A stretch of 64,000 bases of DNA from Listeria monocytogenes (GCF_041765605.1 NZ_CP168900.1:574001-638000); one strand, 5' to 3'. Shown: positions 26,238-37,099, numbered from the stretch's first letter. Program-made: numbers and translations. Notes: a model not told the origin generated them from the sequence alone.

Positions 26238-26443
26238 GTTCTTCACTCCATTCTTCTTCCTCTTCATTTTATCGTAAAGTAGCGCTTTTGTATAGAAAAT
26301 CACTATTAATGCATATAGAAGTTAGATAATGTGTAATTTTTTCATATATATAGGGCGAATTATGGATAAAGGTTTAATTTTTCTTAAAAAAGTGTATTAT
26401 TAAATATGCTATGTAAAAATGTAAACAGAAAGAAGGACTTGAA

Positions 26444-27625
26444 ATGCAAAAAGAAATCTTGAATTTTGATTATTATAATCCTACTCATATTATTTTTGGT
26501 AAAAATCGTCTAGAAGAACTAAATGAAGTTATCCCTCAAGACAAAAAAGTATTGATTTTATACGGTGGCGGTAGTGTTAAAAAATTTGGGACACTTGATA
26601 AAGTAAAAGCAGCTCTTAAAACTAGAGAAGTTGGTGAGTTTGGCGGCATCGAAGCGAATCCTACATATGAAACATTAATAAAAGCTATTCAATTAGTAAA
26701 AGAAGAAAACTACGACTTTCTACTCGCTGTTGGTGGTGGTTCTGTTATTGATGGTACGAAATTTGTAGCCGCTGGAGCTTTATTTGACGATGATCCGATC
26801 CATATTTTTGGTAGTGGGATTGGTGAAAAACGTCCGATTACAGAAGCTCTTCCTTTTGGAACGGTATTAACTTTACCTGCAACTGGTTCTGAAATGAATA
26901 GCGGAGGCGTCATTACTTTTGTGGAGAAGAAAGCGAAACTTGGCTTTGGTAGCGCTTATACTTACCCAGTTTTTTCTTTACTTGACCCAGAACTTACATA
27001 CACGCTTCCAAAACGGCAGCTAGCAAATGGCATTATGGATGCATATGTGCATGTAATGGAACAATACATGACTTATCCAGTTGGGGCTTTACTACAAGAT
27101 CGTTATGCCGAAAGTCTACTACAAACTTTAATCGAAATTGGTCCAGATGTTATCAAAGAAGATAATCACGATTACAATACACGCGCGACTTTTATGTGGT
27201 CAGCTACAAATGCTCTTAATGGAACGTTGTCAAGAGGTGTTCCACAAGACTGGGCAAGCCATAGTTTAGGTCACGAAATCACAGCACTATACGGAATTGA
27301 CCATGCACGTACATTAGCGATAGTTCTTCCATCTCTTTTAAATGTTCGTCGTAACGAGAAAAAAGATAAATTAGTGCAATACGCAGAACGAGTATGGGGG
27401 ATTTTGAATGGTAGTGATGAAGAAAAAATAGATGCAGCCATTCTTCAAACACGTGAGTTCTTTGAAAGCTTAGGGGCAGGGACTAGATTTAGTGATTATG
27501 GGCTTGGCGAAGAAGTGGTAGATTTACTTGTTGATCAATTAGAACGCCATGGTTTAACTAATATTTCAGAACGAGGCGACCAAACACTAGAAGTATCTCG
27601 TCAAATTTATACAAATGCTTTATAA
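26444..27625 (+). CDS. Iron-containing alcohol dehydrogenase (YqhD/butanol dehydrogenase type)
   Basis: 393 residues of the group III metal-dependent alcohol dehydrogenases. The dinucleotide site is GGGSVIDGTKF; metal ligands are in NGIMDAYVHVMEQY and SHSLGHEITALYGIDHARTL. It reduces aldehydes to alcohols with NAD(P)H, useful in redox balance or aldehyde detoxification. The length is normal. It is annotated as NADH-dependent butanol dehydrogenase in relatives (lmo0554 by memory), but the substrate is not predictable. Confidence 0.88.
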   Translation: MQKEILNFDYYNPTHIIFGKNRLEELNEVIPQDKKVLILYGGGSVKKFGTLDKVKAALKTREVGEFGGIEANPTYETLIKAIQLVKEENYDFLLAVGGGSVIDGTKFVAAGALFDDDPIHIFGSGIGEKRPITEALPFGTVLTLPATGSEMNSGGVITFVEKKAKLGFGSAYTYPVFSLLDPELTYTLPKRQLANGIMDAYVHVMEQYMTYPVGALLQDRYAESLLQTLIEIGPDVIKEDNHDYNTRATFMWSATNALNGTLSRGVPQDWASHSLGHEITALYGIDHARTLAIVLPSLLNVRRNEKKDKLVQYAERVWGILNGSDEEKIDAAILQTREFFESLGAGTRFSDYGLGEEVVDLLVDQLERHGLTNISERGDQTLEVSRQIYTNAL

Positions 27626-27708
27626 TCGATAACAAAAATTTTGCGCAAATCATTAGAGAAGAAATTTGCTAACTTGAATAAAAAACAAAAGAAAGAAGGC
27701 GAAATTTC

Positions 27709-29187
27709 TTGAGTACCAAAAAGGAAAAAACGTTTTTCGGGCACCCGCGCGGCCTGGCAACATTATTTAATACCGAATTCTGGGAGCGATTCTCCTATTA
27801 CGGAATGCGCGCATTATTACTTTATTATATGTATACTGCAGTAGCAGACGGCGGACTTGGATTTAGCCAGTCTACTGCAACAGCAATTATGTCTATTTAT
27901 GGTTCACTCGTATTTATGTCAGGGGTCATTGGTGGATGGTTTGCTGACCGTGTCCTCGGAGCGCGGCAAACAATTTTCTACGGCGGCGTACTGATTATGG
28001 TGGGGCACATTGTCCTTGCAATACCTAGTGGAGGAGCAGCGGCATTATTTGGTTCCATGGCGTTTATTATTCTTGGAACCGGACTGCTTAAACCGAATGT
28101 TTCTAACGTTGTTGGGGATTTATATCCAGCGGGCGATAATCGTCGTGATGCTGGTTTTAGTATTTTCTACATGGGTATCAACTTAGGTGCATTTATTGCG
28201 CCACCAATTGTTTCAGCTGTTTCTGATAACGCTGGAAGTTACCACGCTGGTTTTGGTGTGGCAGCTGTTGGTATGGCAATTGCACTTGTTGTGTATGTTC
28301 TTACAGGAAAACGTTACTTAAAAGACGCTGGTAAAAAAGCGCCAAATCCGCTTCAAAGATCAGAAGCAAAAAGTCTTACATTCAAAATAATTGGCATTGT
28401 TTTAGGGATAGGATTATTAATTGCTGTTTTAAGCTTAATTACAGGTAGCTTAACAATTGATACAATTATTCTTGCTGTAACGGTGATGGGCGTTGGTGTT
28501 CCACTCGCTTACTTTATTATGATGATGACTAGCAAGAAAACCGAGCCGGACGAAAAATCACGTTTAACTGCCTACATACCGTTATTCTTAATCGCAGTAT
28601 TATTTTGGATGATTGAAGAACAAGGCTCGTCCACATTGGCACTTTTCGCGGCAGAAAGAACGGATTTATCTATTTGGGGTCTAAACTTAAATCCAGCCAA
28701 TTTCCAGTCGCTAAATCCAGTGTTTGTAATAACTCTTTCACCAATCTTTGCCTGGATTTGGACAAAGCTTGGCGACAGACAACCATCTACACCACGTAAA
28801 TTTGCGCTTGGACTATTCTTCGCTGGTTTATCTTTCGTTGTCATGATGCTCCCGGGTATCTTGCACGGAAACACAACAACGCTTGTAAGTCCGCTTTGGT
28901 TAGTACTAAGTTTCTTCATCTGTATTTTCGGTGAAATGTTTATCTCGCCAGTCGGATTATCTGCGACGACCAAACTAGCGCCAAAAGCTTTTGCTTCACA
29001 AACGATGAGCTTATGGTTTTTATCAGATGCAATGGGACAATCATTTAACGCACAATTAACGCAATTATTTAACCCCGACACAGAAATTGCTTATTTCGGG
29101 ATTACTGGTTTTGTAGCAATTGCTTTTGCGGTAGCATTATTTATTTTCGCGCCATTCTTGAAAAAATATATGAAGGGCGTTCATTAA
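27709..29187 (+). CDS. dtpT: Proton-dependent di-/tripeptide transporter (POT family)
   Basis: 492 residues with about 14 membrane helices. The POT signature ExxERFxYY is present as FWERFSYYGM (about residues 25-34), and the second PTR motif region reads FSIFYMGINLGAFIAP. It imports di- and tripeptides driven by protons; the lactococcal orthologue is DtpT. The start is TTG at 27709 with the SD GAAGGCG. A terminator follows. Confidence 0.9.
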   Translation: MSTKKEKTFFGHPRGLATLFNTEFWERFSYYGMRALLLYYMYTAVADGGLGFSQSTATAIMSIYGSLVFMSGVIGGWFADRVLGARQTIFYGGVLIMVGHIVLAIPSGGAAALFGSMAFIILGTGLLKPNVSNVVGDLYPAGDNRRDAGFSIFYMGINLGAFIAPPIVSAVSDNAGSYHAGFGVAAVGMAIALVVYVLTGKRYLKDAGKKAPNPLQRSEAKSLTFKIIGIVLGIGLLIAVLSLITGSLTIDTIILAVTVMGVGVPLAYFIMMMTSKKTEPDEKSRLTAYIPLFLIAVLFWMIEEQGSSTLALFAAERTDLSIWGLNLNPANFQSLNPVFVITLSPIFAWIWTKLGDRQPSTPRKFALGLFFAGLSFVVMMLPGILHGNTTTLVSPLWLVLSFFICIFGEMFISPVGLSATTKLAPKAFASQTMSLWFLSDAMGQSFNAQLTQLFNPDTEIAYFGITGFVAIAFAVALFIFAPFLKKYMKGVH

Positions 29188-29199
29188 AGGAATTAAGCG

Positions 29200-29232
29200 C
29201 ACTTTCTCCTTATTTGGAGGAAGTGTTTTTTT
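29200..29232 (+). terminator. Terminator of the peptide transporter gene
   Basis: CACTTTCTCC and GGAGGAAGTG stem followed by seven T. Confidence 0.85.
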
Positions 29233-29315
29233 GTGCTAGTAATTAATTAGTTTGCCATTAACTCTTAAGATTGCTACTATTAAAGGGAGAAGTGATAATT
29301 TAAAGGAGTGTATAC

Positions 29316-30023
29316 ATGGAATCATCAAGCAGGGTAGTTATTTATTTAACGCGACATGGAAAGACGATTTTAAACACACTTGATCGGGTACAAGGCTGGG
29401 CTGACTCGCCGTTAACCGAAGAAGGAGCACTTGTTGCGCATGATTTAGGTCGTGGCTTAAAAGGGACTAATTTTGTAGCCGCTTACGCAAGTGACCGAGG
29501 ACGTGCCATCGAAACCGCAAGAATTGTCATGAAAGAAAGCGACAACCACCATCTAAAACTGGAAAAATTAGCTGAAATGCGTGAATTTGGTTTCGGCAAA
29601 TTTGAAGGGGAATATAATCAAGCTGTTTTAAAAATGGTAGCAAAGGCGCATGGTTTTGAATCTATTGAAAGCTATTATGATAAAACTTCTGAAAATAATT
29701 CCAATATTGTCATTGATACGGTGCACAAAATGGACGAGACTGGCATGACGGAAAACTCGGCTATTTTTGAAGAAAGACTAACTGCGGGACTCGATACTAT
29801 TCTTGCTGATGCTAATAAGCGTGGCGGTGGAGATGTGTTAGTAGTAGCGCACGGCATGGTTATTCATCGCATTATTGAAATGATTGATCCTAGTAAAAAT
29901 TTAAGAATTATCGAAAATGCCAGTGTGACAAAAGTTATTTTTGAAGATGGAGCATATTCGATTGAAGAACCTGGGAATATGTTTTATGTAGAAGCTGGAA
30001 AAAAGGCGCAAGGGGGAGTTTAA
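29316..30023 (+). CDS. Histidine phosphatase family protein (phosphoglycerate mutase-like), first copy
   Basis: 235 residues with the catalytic LTRHGKTILN (RHG) motif at about residues 10-19, the second-histidine region VVAHGMVIH at about 180-188, and REFGFGKFEGE in between. The family ranges from cofactor-dependent phosphoglycerate mutase to broad phosphatases; this one is not glycolytic Gpm by length or motif. Its stop codon abuts the start of a closely related paralogue, so the pair is an ancient tandem duplication. It corresponds to lmo0556 by memory. Confidence 0.82.
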   Translation: MESSSRVVIYLTRHGKTILNTLDRVQGWADSPLTEEGALVAHDLGRGLKGTNFVAAYASDRGRAIETARIVMKESDNHHLKLEKLAEMREFGFGKFEGEYNQAVLKMVAKAHGFESIESYYDKTSENNSNIVIDTVHKMDETGMTENSAIFEERLTAGLDTILADANKRGGGDVLVVAHGMVIHRIIEMIDPSKNLRIIENASVTKVIFEDGAYSIEEPGNMFYVEAGKKAQGGV

Positions 30024-30719
30024 GTGACAACAGGAAAACTGAATGTGTACTTAGTTAGACACGGCAAAACGATGTTCAATACATCCCGTCGTGTGCAAGG
30101 CTGGTCAGATACACCATTAACAAATGAAGGAATCGAAGTAGCAGAGTTTTTAGGTCGTGGTCTTCGGGAAACGCCATTTGACGCTATTTATACGAGTGAT
30201 CGTGGTCGAACAATTGAGACGGCGGGCATCATTTTACGTGAAAGCAAGCAGGCGCATTTGGAAATCAATGAACTACGTGATTTCCGTGAGTTTGGTTTTG
30301 GTAAATTTGAAGGTGAGTATGAAGATATTATGTTTGGAAAAGTGATGGAGCATCTTGGTTTCCAGTCGATGGAAGAAGCTTTTGAAAAATTTGGCGATGA
30401 CGGTTATCAAATTGTCTCAGAAACAGTAGAGAAAATTGATGAAACTGGTATGTCCGAAAATTGGGATGTAATGGTAGCTAGATTAAAAAATGCTTTAGAC
30501 ACTGTTAGAAGAGAAAATCAGACGGAAAATGCCAACGTGTTAGTTGTTTCTCACGGAATGGCTATCAATACGATTATTTCTTTCTTTGATAAGTCATTAA
30601 TTAATCCAGACTTAGCTAATGCAAGTGTTACAAGACTTGGATTTGAAAATGGCGAATGGACCATTGAGACAGTGAATGATTTAAGTTACATTGAAGCAGG
30701 AAAATTAGTTTTAGTATAA
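30024..30719 (+). CDS. Histidine phosphatase family protein, second copy
   Basis: 231 residues, a tandem paralogue of the preceding gene: same LVRHGKTMFN, RVQGWSDTPLTNEG, DRGRTIETA, REFGFGKFEGEYE and VVSHGMAIN motifs. The GTG start at 30024 directly follows the previous TAA, with SD AAGGGGGAG inside the previous gene, so translation is coupled. The two may have diverged in substrate or form a heterodimer (inference). Confidence 0.82.
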   Translation: MTTGKLNVYLVRHGKTMFNTSRRVQGWSDTPLTNEGIEVAEFLGRGLRETPFDAIYTSDRGRTIETAGIILRESKQAHLEINELRDFREFGFGKFEGEYEDIMFGKVMEHLGFQSMEEAFEKFGDDGYQIVSETVEKIDETGMSENWDVMVARLKNALDTVRRENQTENANVLVVSHGMAINTIISFFDKSLINPDLANASVTRLGFENGEWTIETVNDLSYIEAGKLVLV

Positions 30720-30757
30720 AAAATCCAGAATGGCCTCTACGCCATTCTGGATTTTTT
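30718..30757. terminator. Bidirectional terminator
   Basis: AAAAAATCCAGAATGGC and GCCATTCTGGATTTTTT form a 17-bp perfect stem between convergent genes. Confidence 0.88.
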
Positions 30758-30760
30758 AAG

Positions 30761-31801
30761 TTATTTTACGAATTTAATACAAACTGGTTCAGGAACTTTT
30801 ACATCTTTTTGAAGTAATGTAAGTGCGCCTGTTTCTTTGTTAACACCAAAAACAGTAACGTTATTGCTGTTTTCGTTTGTTGCAACTAAGATTTCACCAG
30901 TGTAGTTCAGGTCGAAGTCACGTGGACCTACGCCTTCTACAGGTGTTGTTGCTGCAAGTGTTAGTGTGCCGTTTTCAGCAACTGCATAACTAACGATGGC
31001 ATCTTGGCCGCGATTAGAGATATAGAGGAAACGACCATCTGGAGAAATATGGATAGCGCTACCTTTATTTTCTTTGTCAAAACCTTCTGGAAGAGAAGCA
31101 ATTGTTTGAATCACGTTTAATGCGCCAGTAGCTTCATCATATTCAGCAAAAATAACTTCGGAAGTTAATTCTGTCATGATGTACACATATTTAGCATTTG
31201 GATGGAAGACTAGGTTACGAGGACCGCTTCCAGGTTTTACGTCTAGCTCAGTTACTTTTTCAAGTTTGCCAGCAGTAGCGGAATAAGTCGTTACTTTGTC
31301 TGTTCCAAGGTCACATGTGATAACGTATTTTTGGTCTGGTGTGAATCCTGCAAAGTGCGCGTGTGGTTTTTCTTGGCGTTCGTGAACACTTTTACCAGTA
31401 TGTTGAATGGTAGAAACAGAAGACTTTAATGCACCGTTTTCTGTTGGATAGCTTACGATTGTGCCTAAGTGATAGTTTGCAGATACAACGATAGAACCGT
31501 CATGAGAGGCATCTACGTAACATGGTGGGTTACCTGTTTGAACATCTTGATTAATGAAAGCAAGCGAACCGTCTTCTTCCACAGAAAAAGCTGCAACCCC
31601 ACCTTTATCGCCATCTTTTGCTACAGAATAAACGAATTTTTCGTCATCTGAAATTTTAAGATATGTTGGATTGTCCATTTTCCCAGCTAATTTATTTTCT
31701 TTGATTTCGCCGGTAGTTTTGTCGATTACTAAGCGATAGATACCTTGGCTCTCGGCTTTGGTATATGTACCGATATAAGCAGTTGCTTGATTTTTTGACA
31801 T
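30761..31801 (-). CDS. pgl: 6-phosphogluconolactonase (YbhE/Pgl-type beta-propeller)
   Basis: 346 residues of the lactonase_7 seven-bladed propeller family (AYIGTYTKAESQGIYRLVID, HAHFAGFTPDQKYVITCDLGTDKV, GPRNLVFHPNAKYVYIMTEL, NRGQDAIVSYAV). It hydrolyses 6-phosphogluconolactone in the pentose phosphate route. The SD TAGGAGGAATT precedes the ATG. It corresponds to lmo0558 by memory. Confidence 0.85.
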   Translation of the reverse strand: MSKNQATAYIGTYTKAESQGIYRLVIDKTTGEIKENKLAGKMDNPTYLKISDDEKFVYSVAKDGDKGGVAAFSVEEDGSLAFINQDVQTGNPPCYVDASHDGSIVVSANYHLGTIVSYPTENGALKSSVSTIQHTGKSVHERQEKPHAHFAGFTPDQKYVITCDLGTDKVTTYSATAGKLEKVTELDVKPGSGPRNLVFHPNAKYVYIMTELTSEVIFAEYDEATGALNVIQTIASLPEGFDKENKGSAIHISPDGRFLYISNRGQDAIVSYAVAENGTLTLAATTPVEGVGPRDFDLNYTGEILVATNENSNNVTVFGVNKETGALTLLQKDVKVPEPVCIKFVK

Positions 31802-31951
31802 GCCAATTCCTCCTATATATAAGATATTTCCTAGTTAATTATAGCATAGTAAAGAAAAGATAGAAAAATATCACGATTATTGCATTAATGTTACAAATTG
31901 TTGTTAAAATAGCCTTTTTGCTTTTTATGAAATATTTTTGTAATAAAAGTA

Positions 31952-31980
31952 TTGACTTAGACATAAAAGTAATGTAAGAT
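31952..31980 (+). promoter_or_regulatory. Strong sigma-A promoter in the pgl-corA intergenic region
   Basis: -35 TTGACT (31952-31957), 17-bp spacer, -10 TAAGAT (31975-31980). Transcription would start near 31987, more than 210 bp before the corA start, producing a long leader or a separate small RNA. Confidence 0.7.
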
Positions 31981-32054
31981 ATACTTATCCCATAGAGATT
32001 GTCATTTGAAATAAGCTGATTGAAAATAAATTACTTCCCCCATAGAAATATTCT

Positions 32055-32172
32055 TAATTGCTTATTTCAAATAAACACTCCTTTAAGATAGTTGTAGCAC
32101 AGAATTTCCCAGATTCTGTGCTATAATTATGTAGAAATAGAGATGCTCTGAAAAATGAGACTCTCTTTTTTT
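32055..32172 (+). ncRNA. rli31: Candidate small RNA rli31
   Basis: From memory, sRNA rli31 (roughly 114 nt, linked to lysozyme resistance and SpoVG) lies between lmo0558 and lmo0559, which is this interval; coordinates and strand here are my inference. Supporting signs are a possible promoter TTGAAA-17-TAGAAA (32020-32048), an unpaired CU-rich anti-SD-like stretch CACTCCTTTA (32076-32085), a hairpin AGCACAGAA / TTCTGTGCT (32096-32122), and a terminator-like GAGATGCTC / GAGACTCTC hairpin with seven T ending near 32171. Alternatively the RNA begins near 31987 from the stronger promoter, or the hairpin is a corA leader attenuator. Confidence 0.5.
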
Positions 32173-32200
32173 ATGACCTCATGGAAAGTAGGATGAAAAA

Positions 32201-33106
32201 ATGTCCATTCAAACAATTTTTGGAAACGGCCAATATAATTGGATTAATATTGATACAGATAGTACAGATAACCTAGCAGATTTTTACGAAAAATATCATA
32301 TTGATGATGAAGTAATCGCCTATTCGATTGATAGAAATGAACGTGCGCATTTTGAATACGATCAAAAGTCCAATACTTTTGTCATTGTGTTTAATGTGCC
32401 TGATCAAAGGAAAATGGATAACCATTATGAGACAATACCAATGGTTTTTATAATAAAAGATAAGCAATTGATAACAATTACAAATAATGACAATCAATAT
32501 ATTACACGAAAAATGAAGCGTTATTTAAAAGAATCGGATGACGTAACTATTTTTCAATTTTTATTTAGTAGTTTGTATTTTATTATGGATGCTTTTTTTC
32601 CTTATGTGGAAGAAATGGATACGGATAGAAGGACGATTAATGACAAATTGAAAATTAAAACGACGAAGAAAAATTTATTGTCATTATCTGATTTGGAAAC
32701 TGGAATTGTTTATTTTGTTTCGGCATCTAAGCAAAATGCGGCGCTTCTGGAGCAAATGAAAGCCCATCTGATTTATCGTGAGCTTAATGAAGTGGAAAAG
32801 GAACAATTTGAAGATGCTTTAATTGAAGCGAGGCAACTGGTGGAAATGACGGGGCTGAGCTCTCAAATCTTACAGCAATTGTCAGGTACGTATAATAATA
32901 TTTTGAACAATAATTTGAATGATACGATGAAAATTTTAACGGCGCTATCCATTTTATTGACAGTTCCTACTATTATTACGGGATTCTTTGGAATGAACAT
33001 GCCACTTCCTTTAGAACATAATACGTTTGGTTGGATTGTGACGATTTTTATTAGTGTGATTCTATGGTTTGGACTTTCCTTTATTTTACGAAAATTAATG
33101 AGATAA
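32201..33106 (+). CDS. corA: CorA-type magnesium/divalent cation transporter
   Basis: 301 residues with a long cytoplasmic N-terminal domain, two C-terminal membrane helices (about 240-260 and 272-295) and the signature YGMN-type motif as FFGMNMPLP between them. CorA pentamers carry Mg2+, sometimes Co2+/Ni2+. The SD GTAGGATG precedes the ATG. Upstream lies a structured 200-nt region that may be an independent sRNA or a regulatory leader; it does not match the M-box. It corresponds to lmo0559 by memory. Confidence 0.88.
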   Translation: MSIQTIFGNGQYNWINIDTDSTDNLADFYEKYHIDDEVIAYSIDRNERAHFEYDQKSNTFVIVFNVPDQRKMDNHYETIPMVFIIKDKQLITITNNDNQYITRKMKRYLKESDDVTIFQFLFSSLYFIMDAFFPYVEEMDTDRRTINDKLKIKTTKKNLLSLSDLETGIVYFVSASKQNAALLEQMKAHLIYRELNEVEKEQFEDALIEARQLVEMTGLSSQILQQLSGTYNNILNNNLNDTMKILTALSILLTVPTIITGFFGMNMPLPLEHNTFGWIVTIFISVILWFGLSFILRKLMR

Positions 33107-33107
33107 C

Positions 33108-33147
33108 AAAAAAAGCCCTTCTTTCGGATAGAAAGAAGGGCTTTTTG
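33108..33147. terminator. Bidirectional terminator
   Basis: AAAAAGCCCTTCTTTC and GAAAGAAGGGCTTTTT around a 5-base loop, between convergent corA and gdhA. Confidence 0.88.
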
Positions 33148-33149
33148 AA

Positions 33150-34544
<1,395 letters not shown>

Positions 34545-34664
34545 TTAAATATTTTGACTATAAGGAAAAGTAGAAAACCTGATGCAAATACATGCAATGT
34601 TATAAAGAAGAAAAACATCGGCTTGTTTGCGTTAAGTAGGTCAACTTTTCTTACCTATGTTGTT

Positions 34665-34693
34665 AGTTTACACATTGTTGAGAATATTTTCAA
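34665..34693 (-). promoter_or_regulatory. Promoter of gdhA
   Basis: Minus strand -35 TTGAAA (34693-34688), 17 bp, -10 TAAACT (34670-34665). The leader to the start codon is about 130 nt. A cre-like TGAGAACGTTTGCT lies upstream at 34737-34750 with several mismatches. Confidence 0.6.
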
Positions 34694-34769
34694 GCATAAA
34701 AACCAATTTTTCTGAAATTTTTTAAAATGTAGTTAATGAGAACGTTTGCTTAGGTTTTAATTGGTGGTA

Positions 34770-34920
34770 ATAAAAAAATAACCGCACCAGGGGGATGCGG
34801 TTAAGGGAGTATTAGGGAGTAATAATGTTAAAGCGAGCCAAGGGATAAGACTAATTCGGATACTGAATTATTGCTCTAACATTACCTGCTTTCTTTTGGG
34901 AAAAATAAAAGCTCTCCACG
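34770..34920 (-). ncRNA. rli32: Candidate small RNA rli32
   Basis: From memory sRNA rli32 lies between lmo0560 (gdhA) and lmo0561 (hisE); this is that interval. On the minus strand a TATACT -10 box (34932-34927) would start RNA near 34920. The transcript holds a long-range stem TAATGTTAGAGC / GCTTTAACATTA, two CU-rich ACTCCCT motifs of LhrC type, and ends in the terminator AACCGCA / TGCGGTT plus seven T. The predicted length is about 150 nt. Ends are approximate, and no good -35 is seen. Confidence 0.6.
34772..34802 (-). terminator. Terminator of the rli32 candidate
   Basis: On the minus strand AACCGCA and TGCGGTT form the stem, followed by A and then seven T (34778-34772). Confidence 0.75.
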
Positions 34921-35005
34921 TAAATAAGTATATAAAACATGGATGAAATAATCCTGCGCTTTTTCTTACAATAATAATCCCTAAGGTTACGAAAATGTCA
35001 TGTTT

Positions 35006-35317
35006 TTATAAATCGTTAATTTCTTTACGATCGCGAGTAGTGCTTAATTTTCCTTCACGATTTTTAAGCTCCGTTTGGATGGCTGCTAATGGAATGTTTT
35101 TTTCTGCTAAGAGAACAAGTAAATGGTATGTTAAATCGGATACTTCGGCGATTAATTCTTGCTTATCATTTTTAGCGGCGATAACGACTTCGGTTGCTTC
35201 CTCGCCAACTTTTTTGAGGATTTTATCCAGTCCTTTATCAAACAGGTAATTCGTGTAGGAGCCTTCTTTTGGTTGTTCTTTACGTAGTTTAATTTCTTCA
35301 TATAAGTCATTTAACAT
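35006..35317 (-). CDS. hisE: Phosphoribosyl-ATP pyrophosphatase
   Basis: 103 residues of the all-alpha NTP pyrophosphohydrolase fold (GSYTNYLFDKGLDKILKKVG, EEATEVVIAAKN, EVSDLTYHLLVLL), giving the Glu/Asp metal ligands. It converts PR-ATP to PR-AMP, step 2 of histidine synthesis. It is the last gene of the operon and abuts hisI. No clear terminator follows; transcripts may read into the rli32 region. Confidence 0.93.
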   Translation of the reverse strand: MLNDLYEEIKLRKEQPKEGSYTNYLFDKGLDKILKKVGEEATEVVIAAKNDKQELIAEVSDLTYHLLVLLAEKNIPLAAIQTELKNREGKLSTTRDRKEINDL

Positions 35318-35635
35318 TTAAAAGTCCTCCTTTATAAGGTTGAAAAAGCAGCTTTTTTTGCCGGTGTGGCAGGCTGGGCCGATTTGGGTTACGCGGATAA
35401 GTAATGTGTCGTTATCGCAATCAGTCCAGATTTGTTTCACTTTTTGAGTATGTCCGCTTGTTGCGCCTTTGTTCCAAAGTTCATTTCTGGAGCGCGAAAA
35501 AAACCAAGTATAGCCGGTTTCAAGCGTTTTGTGGTAGCTTTCTTCATTCATATAAGCGAGCATTAAAACGTCGCCATTTTGATCGTCTAGGATAATAGTT
35601 GGGACAAGACCTTTAGAAAAATCTACAGAAATCAT
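35318..35635 (-). CDS. hisI: Phosphoribosyl-AMP cyclohydrolase
   Basis: 105 residues. Motifs are [33 protein letters not shown], with zinc/magnesium ligands in [11 protein letters not shown] and the Cys pair [11 protein letters not shown]. It opens the adenine ring of PR-AMP, step 3. It is separate from hisE, as in most Bacilli with this arrangement. It overlaps hisF by 4 bp. Confidence 0.93.
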   Translation of the reverse strand: MISVDFSKGLVPTIILDDQNGDVLMLAYMNEESYHKTLETGYTWFFSRSRNELWNKGATSGHTQKVKQIWTDCDNDTLLIRVTQIGPACHTGKKSCFFNLIKEDF

Positions 35636-36387
35636 GGGCGGATATTCACTCCTTTTTCGAGTAAAGTTGTTTTGACGTTTTGGATGCTTAGTTCGCCGTA
35701 GTGAAAAATACTTGCGGCGAGTGCGGCGGTTGCGTTTGTTTTTTCAAAAACCTCGGCCATATGTGCGGCATTACCGCAGCCACCTGAAGCGATGACTGGA
35801 ACGGAAACGGCTTCTGATATTGCTTTTGTGAGCGGGATATCGTAGCCGTTTTTGGTGCCATCACCGTCCATACTAGTTAGTAGAATTTCACCAGCACCGA
35901 GTTGGACTGCTTTTTTTGCCCATGTAATGGCATCGAGACCCGTATCATTTCTGCCGCCACGAGTGAAGACACTCCAATTTGTCCCGTTCCATTTAGCATC
36001 GATTGCGACAACAATACACTGATTGCCGAATTTGTCGGCGCCTTCTTGGATGAGGTCGGGACGTTTGATAGCAGCGGAATTAAGTGAAATCTTGTCGGCG
36101 CCGGCTTGGAGAAGTTCTTTCATGTCAGAAACGCTACTTATTCCTCCACCGACTGTGAGTGGGATAAAAACTTGTTCGGCAGTGCGTTCCACAACATCTA
36201 TCATTGTTTGACGTAACTCAACTGTTGCGGTGATATCAAGGAAGACGAGTTCATCCGCGCCAGCTTCATTATAGGCTTTGGCAATTTCGACGGGATCACC
36301 TACATCGGTTAATGATACAAAATTAACGCCTTTGACGACTCGACCTGCTGTGACGTCTAGGCAAGGGATGATTCGTTTAGTAAGCAA
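35632..36387 (-). CDS. hisF: Imidazole glycerol phosphate synthase, cyclase subunit
   Basis: 251-residue (beta/alpha)8 barrel. Catalytic aspartates lie in [17 protein letters not shown] and [10 protein letters not shown], with phosphate-binding loops GGGISS and ASGGCGN. It works with HisH to form imidazole glycerol phosphate and AICAR. It overlaps hisA by 11 bp. Confidence 0.95.
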   Translation of the reverse strand: MLTKRIIPCLDVTAGRVVKGVNFVSLTDVGDPVEIAKAYNEAGADELVFLDITATVELRQTMIDVVERTAEQVFIPLTVGGGISSVSDMKELLQAGADKISLNSAAIKRPDLIQEGADKFGNQCIVVAIDAKWNGTNWSVFTRGGRNDTGLDAITWAKKAVQLGAGEILLTSMDGDGTKNGYDIPLTKAISEAVSVPVIASGGCGNAAHMAEVFEKTNATAALAASIFHYGELSIQNVKTTLLEKGVNIRP

Positions 36388-37099
36388 TTTGTTCCACCTC
36401 TACAATATCTGACATGGAAATTTGACGATTATAAAGTGCTTTTCCAGCGATTGCCCCGTATAAGCCGAGTTTGGCCAGCGCTTCTAAATCTGCGCGACTG
36501 CTCACTCCACCAGATGCAATTAAATTAACTTTAACGTGTTCTTTAAGATTAGCCATTTGTTCTAAATTAGGTCCAGTTAGCGTGCCATCACGGCTAATAT
36601 CAGTGTAAATGATTGTCTCAACACCCACTTTTTCCATTCGTTTAGCTAAATCTAAATAGTTAACCTGGCTGACGTCGAGCCAACCTCTTGTTGCGACCAA
36701 GCCGTTTTTGGCATCGATGCCTGCTGCGATTTTAGCTCCATATTTTTGAACTGCCGCACGTAGGAAATCTGGATCTGTTAGAGCGGCAGAACCGATAATC
36801 ACGCGGTCGATGCCGGACTCGAGGTAATAATCCACTTGCGCCATGCTACGAATTCCTCCACCAACTTGGACGGGTATTTTGGCTGTTGTTTTCATTTTTT
36901 GGATGACTTCTAGGTTAATGGGGCGTCCTTCTAATGCGCCGTCAAGGTCAACGATATGCAGGTAAGTCGCGCCATCTGTTGCAAATCCTTTTGCTTGGGC
37001 AATCGGGTCTTCATTGACAACTGTTTTTTTAGAAAAGTCGCCTTGGAAAAGACGGACACATTGTCCATTTTTTAAATCTATTGCTGGGAAGATTTGCAT
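36377..37099 (-). CDS. hisA: ProFAR isomerase
   Basis: 240-residue (beta/alpha)8 barrel homologous to His[19 protein letters not shown] with the catalytic Asp8, phosphate loops VGGGIRS and ASGGVSS, and the second Asp in [14 protein letters not shown]. It catalyses the Amadori isomerisation of ProFAR. It overlaps hisH by 22 bp. Confidence 0.95.
   Translation of the reverse strand: MQIFPAIDLKNGQCVRLFQGDFSKKTVVNEDPIAQAKGFATDGATYLHIVDLDGALEGRPINLEVIQKMKTTAKIPVQVGGGIRSMAQVDYYLESGIDRVIIGSAALTDPDFLRAAVQKYGAKIAAGIDAKNGLVATRGWLDVSQVNYLDLAKRMEKVGVETIIYTDISRDGTLTGPNLEQMANLKEHVKVNLIASGGVSSRADLEALAKLGLYGAIAGKALYNRQISMSDIVEVEQIAY

Noticed and set aside
31985..32200. M-box magnesium riboswitch upstream of corA.
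   Set aside because: None of the conserved M-box sequence blocks is present, although the region is structured.
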